From the NCBI RefSeq assembly GCF_003697815.1, contig NZ_RDQG01000013.1:1-40823 (forward strand): a DNA stretch of 40,823 nucleotides, written 5' to 3'. Below, in pieces: positions 1 through 8,902 of this stretch (the first letter of the stretch is position 1; each line of letters starts with the position of its first letter). The notes beneath the pieces were generated by a model. That model did not search any database and was not told the origin of the DNA. It saw only the letters and a program-made list of their open reading frames with translations. The stretch is from Halalkalicoccus subterraneus. Its GTDB lineage: Archaea > Halobacteriota > Halobacteria > Halobacteriales > Halalkalicoccaceae. Both the position numbers and the translations under genes were made by a program.

Positions 1-1407
1 GTTGCCCGAGCCCTGGTCCTCGGCCTCGACGTTGACGATCCCGTTCTCGTCGATGTTGAATGAGACCTCGATCTGCGGGGTGCCGGCGGGCGCGGGCGGA
101 ATACCGGAAAGCATGAACTCCCCCAGGAGCTCGTTGTCCTCGGCCATCTCGCGCTCGCCTTGGAACACCCGGACCTGCACGGAGGTCTGGTTGTCAGCGG
201 CGGTGGTGAAGACCTTCGATTCCTCGGTCGGGATCGTCGTGTTCTTCTCGATGAGTCGCTCGAAGAGGCCGCCCTTGACCTCGATACCGAGACTGAGCGG
301 CGTCACGTCGAGCAGCACGATGTCGTCGACCTCCCCACCCAGGACGCCGCCCTGAATCGCAGCACCCAGCGCGACGGCCTCATCGGGGTTGACGTTCTTC
401 TTGGGTTCCTGGTCGACGACCTCCTCGACCTTCTCTTGAACCTGGGGCATTCGGGTCGACCCCCCCACCAGAATGACCTCGTCGATCTCGCTTTCGTCAT
501 AGCCCGCATCGCTGAGCGCCTGCTCGGTCGGGCCGACGGTCCGCTCGATCAGGTCCGCAGTCAGCGACTCGAACGTCGCGCGCGTGAGCGAGGTCTCGAG
601 GTGGACGGGGCCCGAATCGGTCGCCGTGATGAAGGGCAGGTTGATGTCGGTTTCCTTCCGGCTACTCAGCTCGATTTTGGCCTCCTCTGCGGTGTCCTTC
701 AGGCGCTGGAGGGCCTGGCGGTCCTCCCGGAGGTCGATGCCGTGGTCGTTCTGGAACTCCTCGGCGAGGTGATCGATGACCGCCTGGTCCCAGTCGTCGC
801 CACCGAGGTCGTTGTCCCCGTTGGTCGCGACGACCTCGTAGACGCCGCCACCGAGGTCGAGCACCGAGACGTCGAAGGTGCCCCCGCCGAGGTCGTAGAC
901 CATCACGGTCTGGTCGGACTCGTCGTCGAGCCCGTAGGCCATCGAGGCGGCGGTCGGCTCGTTGACGATGCGCTCGACCTCGAAGCCGGCGATCTCGCCG
1001 GCGTCCTTCGTCGCCTGGCGCTGCTTGTCGTTGAAGTACGCCGGGACGGTGATGACGGCCTTCTCGACGTCGTCGCCGAGGTATTCCTCGGCGTCGCGTT
1101 TGATCTTCTGGAGGATCATCGCCGAGAGCTGCTCGGGGGTGTACTCTTCCCCTTCGACCGCGACGGTGTAGCCGTCCTCGCCCATGTGGCGTTTGATCGA
1201 GGCGATCGTCCGGTCGGGGTTCTGGATCGCCTGGTTTTTGGCGGGTTTGCCGACCAGGCGCTCGCCGTCGTCGGTGAAGGCGACGACCGACGGCGTGGTT
1301 CGGTCACCCTCGCCGTTGACGATGATCTCGGGGTCGCCACCCTCCATGACCGCAAAGGCGCTATTGGTGGTACCGAGATCGATACCGAGAATCTTGTTAC
1401 TCGCCAT
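1..1407 (-). CDS. dnaK: Molecular chaperone DnaK (Hsp70), C-terminus cut by window edge
   Basis: Cytosolic ATP-dependent Hsp70 chaperone working with GrpE and DnaJ in folding and heat-shock protection. 469 codons are visible; a full DnaK is about 620-640 residues, so the end of the substrate-binding domain and the lid lie outside. The N-terminus [20 protein letters not shown] carries the phosphate-1 loop (GIDLGTTNS); [14 protein letters not shown] is the phosphate-2 motif and [11 protein letters not shown] the adenosine motif. The start is fixed by this conserved N-terminus. A TATA-like element about 30 bases upstream indicates its own promoter. grpE is the next gene upstream on the same strand, 139 bases away, the usual haloarchaeal order. 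Identification is certain. Confidence 0.98.
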   Translation of the reverse strand, partial: MASNKILGIDLGTTNSAFAVMEGGDPEIIVNGEGDRTTPSVVAFTDDGERLVGKPAKNQAIQNPDRTIASIKRHMGEDGYTVAVEGEEYTPEQLSAMILQKIKRDAEEYLGDDVEKAVITVPAYFNDKQRQATKDAGEIAGFEVERIVNEPTAASMAYGLDDESDQTVMVYDLGGGTFDVSVLDLGGGVYEVVATNGDNDLGGDDWDQAVIDHLAEEFQNDHGIDLREDRQALQRLKDTAEEAKIELSSRKETDINLPFITATDSGPVHLETSLTRATFESLTADLIERTVGPTEQALSDAGYDESEIDEVILVGGSTRMPQVQEKVEEVVDQEPKKNVNPDEAVALGAAIQGGVLGGEVDDIVLLDVTPLSLGIEVKGGLFERLIEKNTTIPTEESKVFTTAADNQTSVQVRVFQGEREMAEDNELLGEFMLSGIPPAPAGTPQIEVSFNIDENGIVNVEAEDQGSGN

Positions 1408-1432
1408 TGTTGGCCTATCATTGCGCGCTCGA

Positions 1433-1441
1433 TCTTTTAAG
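1433..1441 (-). promoter_or_regulatory. TATA-like element of dnaK
   Basis: On the minus strand this reads CTTAAAAG, centred about 30 bases before the dnaK ATG at 1407. Such spacing fits an archaeal TATA box giving a transcript with almost no leader. I see no clear heat-shock operator. Confidence 0.5.
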
Positions 1442-1546
1442 CCTTGCTACCTCGAACCAGTGCGTGAAACCGTGTCAACGGGCCGCTCCCGGACGAATTC
1501 GGTCGATTCTCGCCGGGCGTACCGGGGAAAAACCGGAACCGCAATA

Positions 1547-2125
1547 CTACTCTTCGGATCCGCCGCTGACGGTCACTTGCGCCGGGCGCAACACCTTCTC
1601 GGCCATCTCGTAGCCCGGCGTGTAGACCTCCTCGATTGCGCCCTCGGGCTGGTCCGACTCGACGCGCATCATCACCTCGTGGCGCTGGGGGTCGACCTCG
1701 GTTCCCGGCTCGGGCGAAACCGTGCTGACGTCCTCGTTTTCGAGCACGCGGTCGAACTCCGAGAGCGTCATCTCGACGCCTTCACGGAGGCTGTCCGCGT
1801 CCTCCGATTCCTCCTCGACGGCCCGGTTGAGGTTGTCCCGAACGTCGAGCAGGCGGGTCACGAGGTCCTCCGTCGCACGCTTTTCGACCTGCTCCTGTCG
1901 TTTTTTCGCGCGCTTCTTGTAGTTCTGGAAGTCCGCCTGCGTGCGTTTCAGTCGCGATTCGAGGTCCTCGATGCGTTCCTCGCGCTCGTCGAGTTCGGCT
2001 TCGAGCGTTTCGACCTGGTTCCCGTCCTCGGTTTCTTCGGTTTCCTCGGCTTCGTCGACCGATTCGGTCGCCCCCGATTCCTCGACGGTCCCCTCGTCGG
2101 AAGCCTGCCGCTCCTCGTTGCTCAT
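1547..2125 (-). CDS. grpE: Nucleotide exchange factor GrpE
   Basis: GrpE releases ADP from DnaK in the Hsp70 cycle. The 192-aa product has a very acidic low-complexity N-terminus (about residues 1-40), a long heptad-rich helix (about 40-100, including ERIEDLESRLKRTQADFQNY), and the GrpE C-terminal beta region with VLENEDVSTV, DPQRHEVMMRVES and the closing motif EEVYTPGYEMAEKVLRPAQV. The length is typical for haloarchaea. A TATA-like TTAAAC lies at 2149-2155, about 26 bases before the start, so the transcript is probably leaderless. It precedes dnaK on the same strand; dnaK has its own promoter, so the two may be transcribed together or separately. Confidence 0.97.
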   Translation of the reverse strand: MSNEERQASDEGTVEESGATESVDEAEETEETEDGNQVETLEAELDEREERIEDLESRLKRTQADFQNYKKRAKKRQEQVEKRATEDLVTRLLDVRDNLNRAVEEESEDADSLREGVEMTLSEFDRVLENEDVSTVSPEPGTEVDPQRHEVMMRVESDQPEGAIEEVYTPGYEMAEKVLRPAQVTVSGGSEE

Positions 2126-2148
2126 ACGTCGACGGTGCGCCCGCGCGG

Positions 2149-2155
2149 GTTTAAG
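2149..2155 (-). promoter_or_regulatory. TATA-like element of grpE
   Basis: Minus-strand CTTAAAC centred about 26 bases before the grpE ATG at 2125, the position expected for a leaderless haloarchaeal promoter. Confidence 0.45.
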
Positions 2156-2203
2156 GGTTACAGAACCGGCTCGTAGTCGGTGATCCGAAACCGACGTCTC
2201 GTC

Positions 2204-2445
2204 TCAGGGAGCGGTAGACTGGGCGTCGGCACGTCCCATCCGCCGGGCGTCCATCGCGACCGCCGCCAGCGCGATGCCGGTCGTGAGCAGGTTGATCCCG
2301 ACGAGGAGGCCGATCGCCCACGCGGCCGTCGACGGCCAGCCCACGAGGATCAACCCCGCAAGCACGCCGAGCATCGAGAGGATCCCCCGACGATCAACAG
2401 CGACCGCCACGCCTTCCCGCCCCGTTCGGTCACTCGTGTCGCCAT
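2204..2445 (-). pseudogene. Frameshifted HdeD-like small membrane protein
   Basis: The reading frame starting at 2445 (MATRVTERGGKAWRSLLIVGG) is out of frame with a second frame ending at 2204 (ILSMLGVLAGLILVGWPSTA, then WAIGLLVGINLLTTGIALAA). Joined, they give about 80 residues with two membrane helices, matching one half of the HdeD/DUF308 family, whose typical members are about 180-200 aa. The switch point is the C-run at 2384-2388: five bases where six would restore the frame. Either a one-base deletion or a sequencing error explains it. Only the half-length core is present; nothing HdeD-like precedes 2445. If the frame is truly open from an internal GTG/ATG, a 68-aa protein (2204-2410) could still be made. 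Confidence 0.6.
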
Positions 2446-2567
2446 CGTTTTCACCGGATCAGATAGGACCGTCAACACGGTGATCGTGTCTGCGTATCCA
2501 CAGAAAACCGACCGTGCGTTGCTGTCGACGACCCGACAGGTGGTGTCGGATCTGGGCAGCGCGGCGG

Positions 2568-2573
2568 TTATAT
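2568..2573 (+). promoter_or_regulatory. TATA-like element of the XPB helicase gene
   Basis: TTATAT about 26 bases before the GTG at 2597. Its spacing supports that GTG as the start and a leaderless transcript, although the open frame extends much further upstream. Confidence 0.5.
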
Positions 2574-2596
2574 CCCGCGGGCGACAACCGTCGACC

Positions 2597-3946
2597 GTGG
2601 CGATACGCCTCACCTACGAGGGCGGGACGATCCGCGTGAGCGGCCCGGAACGCGACCTCGCGGCCCTCGAAACGGACTCGCTTCTCGAATACGATCCCCG
2701 AAGCGAGACCGACAGAGCTCCCGCGTTCCGGTACGCCGAGCTCCGAGACCGGCTCGACGGGGAGGGGATCGAGTACGAGGACCACCTCTTCGAGACACCG
2801 TCCGTGGGGCTCGTCTCCGAGTACGAACTGCGCTCCTACCAACGGGCAGCCCTCGACGCGTGGCGCGACAACGGGGATCGCGGGGTACTCGAACTCCCGA
2901 CGGGCAGCGGCAAGACGGTGATCGCGATCAAGGCCATCGAGGCCCTCGGGATCCCGACGCTCGTCGTCGTCCCCACGATCGACCTGCTGAACCAGTGGCG
3001 CGAGGAGCTCCGCACGGAGTTCGATATACCAGTAGGACAGTTCGGCGGCGGCGTCCAGTCCCGGGAGGCGATCACGGTCTCGACCTACGACTCGGCCTAC
3101 CTCAAGGCCGATTCAATCGGCGACGTCTTTCCCCTGGTGGTCTTCGACGAGGTCCACCACCTCGGCGGGGAGGGCTACCGCGAGATCGCCCGTCTGTTGG
3201 CCGCACCTGCCCGACTGGGATTGACGGCGACGTTCGACCGGTCCGACGGCGCCCACGAGACGATCGAAGAGCTGGTCGGGCCGGTCGTCTACCGGACGAG
3301 CGCCGAGGAACTCGCGGGCGAGCACCTTGCACCCTACGACGTCAAACGGATCGAAGTGTCGCTCACCGACGCCGAGCGCGAGGAGTACGAGGAGGTACAG
3401 GAGACGTTCGTCTCCTACCTCCGGGAGTCGGGCATCGACATGCGGCGAGGAAGCGACTACCAGGAACTCGTCAAGCGTTCGGGGTCGGATCCGCGTGCGA
3501 GGGAGGCGCTGCTCGCGAAACAGCGCGCCCGCGAGATCGTCTCGAACGCCGAGCGCAAGGTCGAGGAGCTGGGCGCGATCCTCGACCGACACCGCGGCGA
3601 GCGGATCATCGTCTTCACCGCCCACAACGACCTGGTCTACCGTCTCTCCGAACGGTTTTTACTCCCGGCGATCACCCATCGCACGGGCACGGAGGAGCGC
3701 CGCGAGATCCTCGACCGCTTTCGAGACGGCACCTACTCCCGGATCGTCGCCTCGAACGTTCTGGACGAGGGGGTGGACGTCCCGGACGCCAGCGTCGCGG
3801 TCGTCCTTTCGGGCAGCGGCTCCCAACGGGAGTTCACCCAGCGACTGGGGCGGATCCTGCGGCCGGGCGAAGGTAAGCGGGCACTGCTGTACGAACTCGT
3901 CAGCGAGGACACGGCCGAGGAGAACGTCGCCGCGCGCCGGAGGTAG
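2597..3946 (+). CDS. XPB/Rad25-type DNA helicase
   Basis: Superfamily 2 DNA-dependent ATPase related to eukaryotic XPB, which opens or remodels DNA in nucleotide excision repair. 449 aa. An N-terminal damage-recognition-like region (about 1-85) is followed by helicase domain 1 with Walker A LPTGSGKTV, Walker B FDEVHH and motif III LGLTATF, and by domain 2 with SNVLDEGVDVP and motif VI QRLGRILRPGEGKR. I chose GTG 2597 because the family N-terminus (MAIRLTYEGGTIRVSG) begins there and a TATA-like element lies 26 bases upstream; the longer frame upstream is low-complexity and unsupported. The next gene, 35 bases downstream, is Bax1, the XPB-binding nuclease, which strengthens the assignment. Confidence 0.95.
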   Translation: MAIRLTYEGGTIRVSGPERDLAALETDSLLEYDPRSETDRAPAFRYAELRDRLDGEGIEYEDHLFETPSVGLVSEYELRSYQRAALDAWRDNGDRGVLELPTGSGKTVIAIKAIEALGIPTLVVVPTIDLLNQWREELRTEFDIPVGQFGGGVQSREAITVSTYDSAYLKADSIGDVFPLVVFDEVHHLGGEGYREIARLLAAPARLGLTATFDRSDGAHETIEELVGPVVYRTSAEELAGEHLAPYDVKRIEVSLTDAEREEYEEVQETFVSYLRESGIDMRRGSDYQELVKRSGSDPRAREALLAKQRAREIVSNAERKVEELGAILDRHRGERIIVFTAHNDLVYRLSERFLLPAITHRTGTEERREILDRFRDGTYSRIVASNVLDEGVDVPDASVAVVLSGSGSQREFTQRLGRILRPGEGKRALLYELVSEDTAEENVAARRR

Positions 3947-3981
3947 TCGGTTTTTACCCCACCCAGCTCGTAGGAAGGCCA

Positions 3982-5487
3982 GTGCTGACGAAAGACCTGC
4001 TCCGCGTTTCGCGTGCCGGCGGGCGCTACTCGCTCCGGTTCGCCGGCCGCGAGGGCCGCCCGCTTGCGGCGAAGGTGCTAGGTGCGTTCGAGGACCACGT
4101 CGGGGAGCCGCGCGAAGCGCTCGACAGCGCACTTGCCGACCTCGAAGGCGAGTACGACTTCAAGCTCGTCCGCGGGCTCGCGAAGCTCGTCGAGCGCGAG
4201 GTGACCTTCGAGACGCGGGCGGCCGTTCCCCCCGAACGTGCGCGCCGGGCCGCCTTCGAGGCCGGCGAGGCCCTGCTGGTCGCGGACGAGCAGGGGCGGA
4301 CGGACGCGCTCGTGCGGGCCGGCGATGCCCTCGGTATCTCGTCCGTCGAACTCGATCGCGCGCTGTACGCCGACCGGGAGGACCGGCAAGTGCTCGCCGA
4401 ACTCGGGAGTCGATACGATCCCGAGAGCCTGCTCGCCCAGTACGACCTCTCGCTGGCTCAGACCGCGCTGTTCGACGCCCGCGAGATCCGTATCAGGAGC
4501 GACGACCCCCGCAGACTCGTCTCGGCGACCAAGCGACTGGGTCTGCTCTACGAACTCGAAAAAACCGACTCGGGTCGAGAACTCGTCGTGACGGGTCCCG
4601 ACGCGCTGTTCCGTGCGACCCGTCGGTACGGGACCCGGTTCGCCCGATTGCTCCGAACCGTCGTCGACGCCGGCGACTGGGAGCTTCGCGCGACGATCGA
4701 CGACCACGGCACCGAACGAACCCTCGAACTCTCCGCTGCTGACTCCTCGCTGCGCGCGCCCGACGCCGAACCGGTCGTGGAGGTGAGCTACGACAGCGAG
4801 GTCGAACGCGAGTTCGCGACCCGATTCGGGGCGCTCGATCTCGACTGGGAGCTCCGACGGGAACCCGAGCCATTGGAAGTCGGCGCGAGCGTGATGATCC
4901 CCGACTTCGCGTTCGACTACCGCCACGGCGACTTCCGCGTCTACTTCGAGATCATGGGATTTTGGACCCCCGAGTACGTCGCAAAGAAGCTCGACCAGCT
5001 GGAGCGCGTCGAGGACGTCGAACTGCTCGTGGCGGTCGACGAGTCGCTGGGTGTGAGCGAGGCGATCGAGGCGCGCGATCACCGTGTCGTTCCCTACTCA
5101 GAGCGGGTGCGGATCAAGGACGTCCGCGACGCGCTGCGCCGCCACGAGGAGCGCCTCACAGCCGCGAGCGCCGCGACCCTTCCCGATGCGCTCTCACCGA
5201 AGGAGGACGTCGTTTCGCTTTCGGCGCTCGCGGGGCACCACGGGGTGAGCGAGCGCGCGCTCGACGGGGTCGACTTTCCCGACCACGAACTGGTCGGGCG
5301 AACCCTCGTACGGCCGGCGGTCCTCGAAGCGATCGACGGGCGGCTCATGGAGGGCCAGTCCCTCGCCGAGGCCGAGCGCGCGCTCGACGGGCACGGGATC
5401 GACGAGACCAGCGCGGTCCTCTCGCGACTCGGCTACCGCGTCGAGTGGGACGGGCTCTCGGGCGGAACGCTTCGGCCGATCGACTGA
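3982..5487 (+). CDS. Bax1-like nuclease (DUF790), XPB partner
   Basis: 501 aa, starting at GTG (MLTKDLLRVSRAGGRYSLRF). Belongs to the DUF790 family; its characterised member Bax1 binds archaeal XPB, stimulates it, and is a structure-specific nuclease resembling XPG in role. Visible are the conserved N-terminal KDLLRVSR block, an acidic central region, and a PD-(D/E)XK-like stretch around residues 305-360 (PDFAFDY, then YFEIMGFWTPEYVAKKL, then LLVAVDES). The family match rests on these motifs plus position directly behind the XPB gene with a 35-base gap, typical of the XPB-Bax1 operon. A T-tract follows 25 bases after the stop. Confidence 0.88.
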   Translation: MLTKDLLRVSRAGGRYSLRFAGREGRPLAAKVLGAFEDHVGEPREALDSALADLEGEYDFKLVRGLAKLVEREVTFETRAAVPPERARRAAFEAGEALLVADEQGRTDALVRAGDALGISSVELDRALYADREDRQVLAELGSRYDPESLLAQYDLSLAQTALFDAREIRIRSDDPRRLVSATKRLGLLYELEKTDSGRELVVTGPDALFRATRRYGTRFARLLRTVVDAGDWELRATIDDHGTERTLELSAADSSLRAPDAEPVVEVSYDSEVEREFATRFGALDLDWELRREPEPLEVGASVMIPDFAFDYRHGDFRVYFEIMGFWTPEYVAKKLDQLERVEDVELLVAVDESLGVSEAIEARDHRVVPYSERVRIKDVRDALRRHEERLTAASAATLPDALSPKEDVVSLSALAGHHGVSERALDGVDFPDHELVGRTLVRPAVLEAIDGRLMEGQSLAEAERALDGHGIDETSAVLSRLGYRVEWDGLSGGTLRPID

Positions 5488-5541
5488 CACTCTACGTTCA
5501 CGACCGGAAGACTTTTTATTTAGTGGTCTGTAGGATTTATT

Positions 5542-5597
5542 ACTTCCCGGTCCTGCTGATTCCCCTCCCCACCCCAGTGGATTCGGGAAGTGTTTTT
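5542..5597 (+). terminator. Probable terminator after the XPB-bax1 unit
   Basis: An exact 8-base inverted repeat (ACTTCCCG at 5542-5549 and CGGGAAGT at 5584-5591) is followed by five T residues at 5593-5597. A first T5 tract (5513-5517) also lies just after the bax1 stop. T-rich tracts terminate archaeal transcription, and the gene on the other side is convergent. Both T tracts are on the plus strand, so I assign them to bax1. Confidence 0.4.
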
Positions 5598-5609
5598 CCT
5601 TTCCTCGAC

Positions 5610-6782
5610 TCACAGCGAGAGCCCGCGCGTTCGGACGACAGCGAGGCTCGCCACGGCGACTGCCAGTAGGAGGCCGAGCGCGCCGTAGGCGACGCCCCAG
5701 CCGGCGACGTCAGCGAGCGTACCGGTGACGACGCTTCCGAGCGCGCCGAGCAGCATGTAGACCGTTCGCACGAGACCGAACCCCCTGTTCTCCTCGCCCT
5801 CCGAGAGCCGGACGATGTAGCGGTCCTGGAGCGGCGCGCTCCAACTCATCGCGACGCCGGCGAGGACGACCCCGAGGACGACGACCGGGAGCGAGGGACC
5901 GAGTACCAGCACTGGATAGGCGAGGATTCCGACCGCGAGCGTCGCCGCCAGCGTCGGATCGCGTCCGAAGCGATCCGAGAACGACCCGATCGCCGGGGCG
6001 AAGATCCCGTGAGCGACGAAGTACAGCGAGAAGAGGACCCCGGACAGCGCCGTCGAGTAGCCGTGACGGGCGATCAGAAAGGTCGGCAGGAACGAGGCGG
6101 TCGCCTGCCACGTGAACGCCGCGATCACCGCGAGAACGGTGGTGTAGGCGATCGCGGGTCGCGAGAGGAGTTCCAGAAGGGTCCGTGGCTCGAACTGCTT
6201 GCGAAGCGGGCGCTCGGGGTGCTGGGGCTCGGTCCCTCGCACCCGCCAAGCGAACAGCGCGCCGACCGGGACTGCCACGACTGTTCCGAGGAGGAGCGCG
6301 ACCCGCCAGCCGTAGCGCGCGCCGATGGCGGCCGCCAGTACGGGTGCCGAAAGTCCCGCGATCGGGCTGCCGGTGACGTGCAGCCCGATCGCGCGGCCGG
6401 TGTTCGAGAACAGCCGTGTGAGAAGCGTCGTCGCGACCACGTAGTGAAGCCCCGCGCCCGCGCCGAGGAGTACGGCGAAGAAACCGAAGGCAGCCATCGA
6501 CGGCGAGAGCGCGAGCGCCGCGCTTGCGACCGCCGTCGTCGTTACGGCGGTGAGGATCACTCGGCGCTCGCCGAAACGATCCGCGAGGACGCCCGATGGA
6601 AACTGCGAGAGCGCGTAGGCCGCCCACATCCCCGACAGCGCCAGTCCAATGGTTCCTGAGGAAGTCCCGAACTCGGCGACGATCGCCGGGACGACGGGGC
6701 TGATGACCAGCCGGGCGACCATCGTCGCGAAGAAGGCGAGCGTACACAGGACGAGGACGGTGTTTCGGTACTCCCAGCGCAC
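5610..6782 (-). CDS. MFS transporter
   Basis: 390-aa integral membrane protein of the major facilitator superfamily with about 12 hydrophobic helices. The loop 2-3 signature appears as SGVLADRFGERRVI (about residues 62-75), and a related motif FSDRFGRDP follows the seventh helix. It starts with GTG at 6782; a TATA-like TTTTAG at 6808-6813 on the minus strand supports this. Sequence is closest in style to general MFS efflux or nitrate/multidrug-type permeases, but no substrate-specific motif is evident and the neighbours give no hint. Substrate unknown. Confidence 0.9.
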   Translation of the reverse strand: MRWEYRNTVLVLCTLAFFATMVARLVISPVVPAIVAEFGTSSGTIGLALSGMWAAYALSQFPSGVLADRFGERRVILTAVTTTAVASAALALSPSMAAFGFFAVLLGAGAGLHYVVATTLLTRLFSNTGRAIGLHVTGSPIAGLSAPVLAAAIGARYGWRVALLLGTVVAVPVGALFAWRVRGTEPQHPERPLRKQFEPRTLLELLSRPAIAYTTVLAVIAAFTWQATASFLPTFLIARHGYSTALSGVLFSLYFVAHGIFAPAIGSFSDRFGRDPTLAATLAVGILAYPVLVLGPSLPVVVLGVVLAGVAMSWSAPLQDRYIVRLSEGEENRGFGLVRTVYMLLGALGSVVTGTLADVAGWGVAYGALGLLLAVAVASLAVVRTRGLSL

Positions 6783-6850
6783 GACTGGCGATTGATCCGA
6801 CCCCGGCTAAAACGTGTGGATAGCGGCCAGCGAGACGACCTTTCCCACCT

Positions 6851-7048
6851 TCATTCGAACGTTCCCGATTCGACGACGTAGATAACGATACCGAGAACGA
6901 CTGCACCGCCGCCCGTGATCATGCCGGATTCGACCAGCGACCTCCCAAGTATGTACGAAGTGACCGACATCGCGACAACCCATCCAGCAGCCGTGAGAAG
7001 CGCCGTCTGTACCGACGTCATCTCCGCGTTCGGCGGACCGATGGCCAT
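6851..7048 (-). CDS. Small two-helix membrane protein, hypothetical
   Basis: 65 aa: a short polar N-terminus (MAIGPPNAEMTSVQ) and two predicted membrane helices (about 15-34 and 42-60). I do not recognise a family. Support for a real gene comes from the coherent hydrophobic pattern and a TATA-like element (CTTTTATC, minus strand, about 7071-7079) placed about 26 bases before the ATG, which predicts a leaderless transcript. Its GC content is slightly lower than that of its neighbours. Confidence 0.6.
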   Translation of the reverse strand: MAIGPPNAEMTSVQTALLTAAGWVVAMSVTSYILGRSLVESGMITGGGAVVLGIVIYVVESGTFE

Positions 7049-7113
7049 ATTCTCGACTACGAATTTTGACGATAAAAGCCCATTGGGCGGGACCGTCCCC
7101 GTTCCGAACCCCT

Positions 7114-7614
7114 TCAGTCCTCACGACGCCGTCCTTTCGGGACCACCGAGCGGAGTTCGCCGTGGAGGTACAGCCCTACACCGAGCGGCTCGCGTCCGCC
7201 CGCGATCTCGTGGGCGGCGATCAGGTAGCCCCAATCACCGTCCCACTCGAGTTCCTGATCCTTCCCACGAACGAACGCCATCGCTTCCTCGGGATCGAGG
7301 TCGATGACGTTCCGCGTCGCCTCCCGGCCGAAACGCTGGACCGCGTTGGTCGTCGGCTTCCAGTGTTCCTGGCGGGTTCTGAGGAACTTCATGCCCAACC
7401 CCTCGATCTCGGTGGGTGAGGGGACTGCTCCGTGAAGGACCCAGATCTTGCCCGCGCCCTTCTCCCAGAACGAGTGGTCCTCGAACTCCTCGGGGCCGAT
7501 CCCGAAGCGCTGGTCCCACCACTCGACCACCTCTTCGCGGGTGGCTCGGTTTTCGAGTTCGCGCTCGGCGTCGGTGGCGGGTAGGCGGTCGAAGCGCTGG
7601 CCGTCGTTGCTCAT
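7114..7614 (-). CDS. PUA-like RNA-binding protein paired with the RNA methyltransferase
   Basis: 166 aa. The ATG at 7614 overlaps the stop of the upstream methyltransferase as ATGA, so the two are translationally coupled. Conserved-looking blocks are WWDQRFGIGPEEFEDHSFWE, KGAGKIWVL and GLGMKFLRTRQEHWKPTTN, followed by YLIAAHEI and GLYLHGELRSVVPKGRR. In many archaea and bacteria an equivalent domain (NOL1/NOP2/fmu-associated, PUA-like) sits at the C-terminus of the methyltransferase polypeptide; here it is a separate gene. The probable role is RNA binding for the methyltransferase, which is inferred from context and fold resemblance, not from catalytic motifs. Confidence 0.8.
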   Translation of the reverse strand: MSNDGQRFDRLPATDAERELENRATREEVVEWWDQRFGIGPEEFEDHSFWEKGAGKIWVLHGAVPSPTEIEGLGMKFLRTRQEHWKPTTNAVQRFGREATRNVIDLDPEEAMAFVRGKDQELEWDGDWGYLIAAHEIAGGREPLGVGLYLHGELRSVVPKGRRRED

Positions 7615-8519
7615 CCCGTCACCTCCAGTTTTGCACAGAAGAACCCGCCGGTGTCGTTGTGATGCGGGTAATACCGTCGGGCCTTTCGGACAGACGCGTC
7701 GTACTCCTCTCCTTGCCACTCGGTGACGCCCGGCCGGGAGTCGAGGGCCGAGTCGAACTCGACGACCCGGCAGTCCTCGTGCTCCAGAACGTGATCCAGC
7801 ACGGCCTCGTTCTCCTCGGGGGCGAACGTACACGTCGAGTAGACGACGGTTCCTCCCTCGCAGGTGGCTTGTATCGCCCGCTTGAGGATCCCCTTCTGTA
7901 CCCCTGAAACGCCCTCGACGTGCGAGAGGCTCCACTCGTCGAGCGTGTCGGGACGCTTTCGGATGATCCCCTCACACGAACAGGGTGCGTCGACGAGCAC
8001 GCGGTCAAAGGCGTCGAGCCCGACGGGCTTGAGCGAGAAGTTCCGCGCGTCCTGGCGGGTCACGGCGACGTTCGTCAGGCCCAGCCGTTCGGCGTTAAAG
8101 CGCAGCGCCGACAGGCGCCCGAGGTTGTTGTCGTTTGCGACCACCGGGCCAGTATCGTCCATCAGTGCGGCGATCTGAGCGGTTTTTCCGCCGGGAGCGG
8201 CACACGCATCGAGCACGCGCTCGCCGGGCTGGGGATCCAGCACCGTCGCCGGTAGCGAGGAGACTTCCTCCTGGCCGTGGATCCAGCCGTGGAAGTACGG
8301 CCACGTGTTGCCCGGCTTGCCGGTCTCGAGTTCGAGCACGGTGGGATTCCACGCCCGGCCCTCGTAGTCCACTCCCTCCTCGTCGAGGGCACGTTTCGTC
8401 CGTTCGACGCCGGCTTTGATCGTGTTCACACGGACGACCGACGGGAGCGGGCGCTCGCAGGCGGCGAGAAAGGCCTCGAAGTCGTCGACGAGCGGCTCGT
8501 ACCGCGAAAGCACCTCCAT
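7611..8519 (-). CDS. RsmB/NOP-family RNA 5-methylcytosine methyltransferase
   Basis: 302 aa, SAM-dependent. The SAM-binding motif is VLDACAAPGGKTAQIA; the two catalytic cysteines of m5C RNA methyltransferases are visible in DAPCSCEG (motif IV) and STCTFAPEENE (motif VI). It modifies cytosine C5 in rRNA or tRNA; which site cannot be read from sequence. I start at ATG 8519 (MEVLSRYEPLVDDFEAFL), where family homology begins; an upstream in-frame Met gives an unsupported basic extension that overlaps the preceding gene. The PUA-like gene follows with a 4-base overlap. Confidence 0.93.
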   Translation of the reverse strand: MEVLSRYEPLVDDFEAFLAACERPLPSVVRVNTIKAGVERTKRALDEEGVDYEGRAWNPTVLELETGKPGNTWPYFHGWIHGQEEVSSLPATVLDPQPGERVLDACAAPGGKTAQIAALMDDTGPVVANDNNLGRLSALRFNAERLGLTNVAVTRQDARNFSLKPVGLDAFDRVLVDAPCSCEGIIRKRPDTLDEWSLSHVEGVSGVQKGILKRAIQATCEGGTVVYSTCTFAPEENEAVLDHVLEHEDCRVVEFDSALDSRPGVTEWQGEEYDASVRKARRYYPHHNDTGGFFCAKLEVTG

Positions 8520-8557
8520 CGCGTTCCGGTAGCCCGCTCGTGTGCTTGTGGGTTTCG

Positions 8558-8902
8558 CTATTCCTCGGGGCGCGTTCCCTCCTCGAACTCGGCGTGCTCG
8601 ATCCATTTCTCGAGCGAGGGCTGGCCGCAGTAGCGCACCGTGTCGGTTCGGTCGTCGTAGTCGATGACGTGTGCCTCGATCAGCTTCGGGAGATGTCGCT
8701 CTTCGAGCGCCGTCTCGATCGCTTCGGTCGTCCCCTCGTGATCCGGCGCTTCGCGCTCTCGTATCCGTTCGGCAAGCTCCCCCAACGTCATGCCCGCTTC
8801 ACCGTTCCGATAGAGGGCATACAGCGCGTATCTCCGACGACGGCGACACAGCAACTCGAATATCGCGTCCAGAGAGAGCGTCCACGGACCAGCCGTACTC
8901 AC
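8558..8902 (-). CDS. DUF7344-type winged-helix protein
   Basis: 114 aa from GTG 8902. The segment LDAIFELLCRRRRRYALYAL, a helix-turn-helix region (MTLGELAERIRE), a recognition-helix region (ALEERHLPKLIEAHVIDYDD) and a beta wing (TDTVRYCGQP) match the small haloarchaeal DUF7344 HTH domain, presumed to regulate transcription. It lies 38 bases before the methyltransferase on the same strand and may be co-transcribed. A 22-codon ORF ends inside its start codon (GTGA overlap), suggesting coupled translation. Target genes are unknown. Confidence 0.8.
   Translation of the reverse strand: MSTAGPWTLSLDAIFELLCRRRRRYALYALYRNGEAGMTLGELAERIREREAPDHEGTTEAIETALEERHLPKLIEAHVIDYDDRTDTVRYCGQPSLEKWIEHAEFEEGTRPEE

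Noticed and set aside
160-1440. 426-codon plus-strand frame opposite dnaK
   Set aside because: Antisense shadow of DnaK; no recognisable domain, no promoter.
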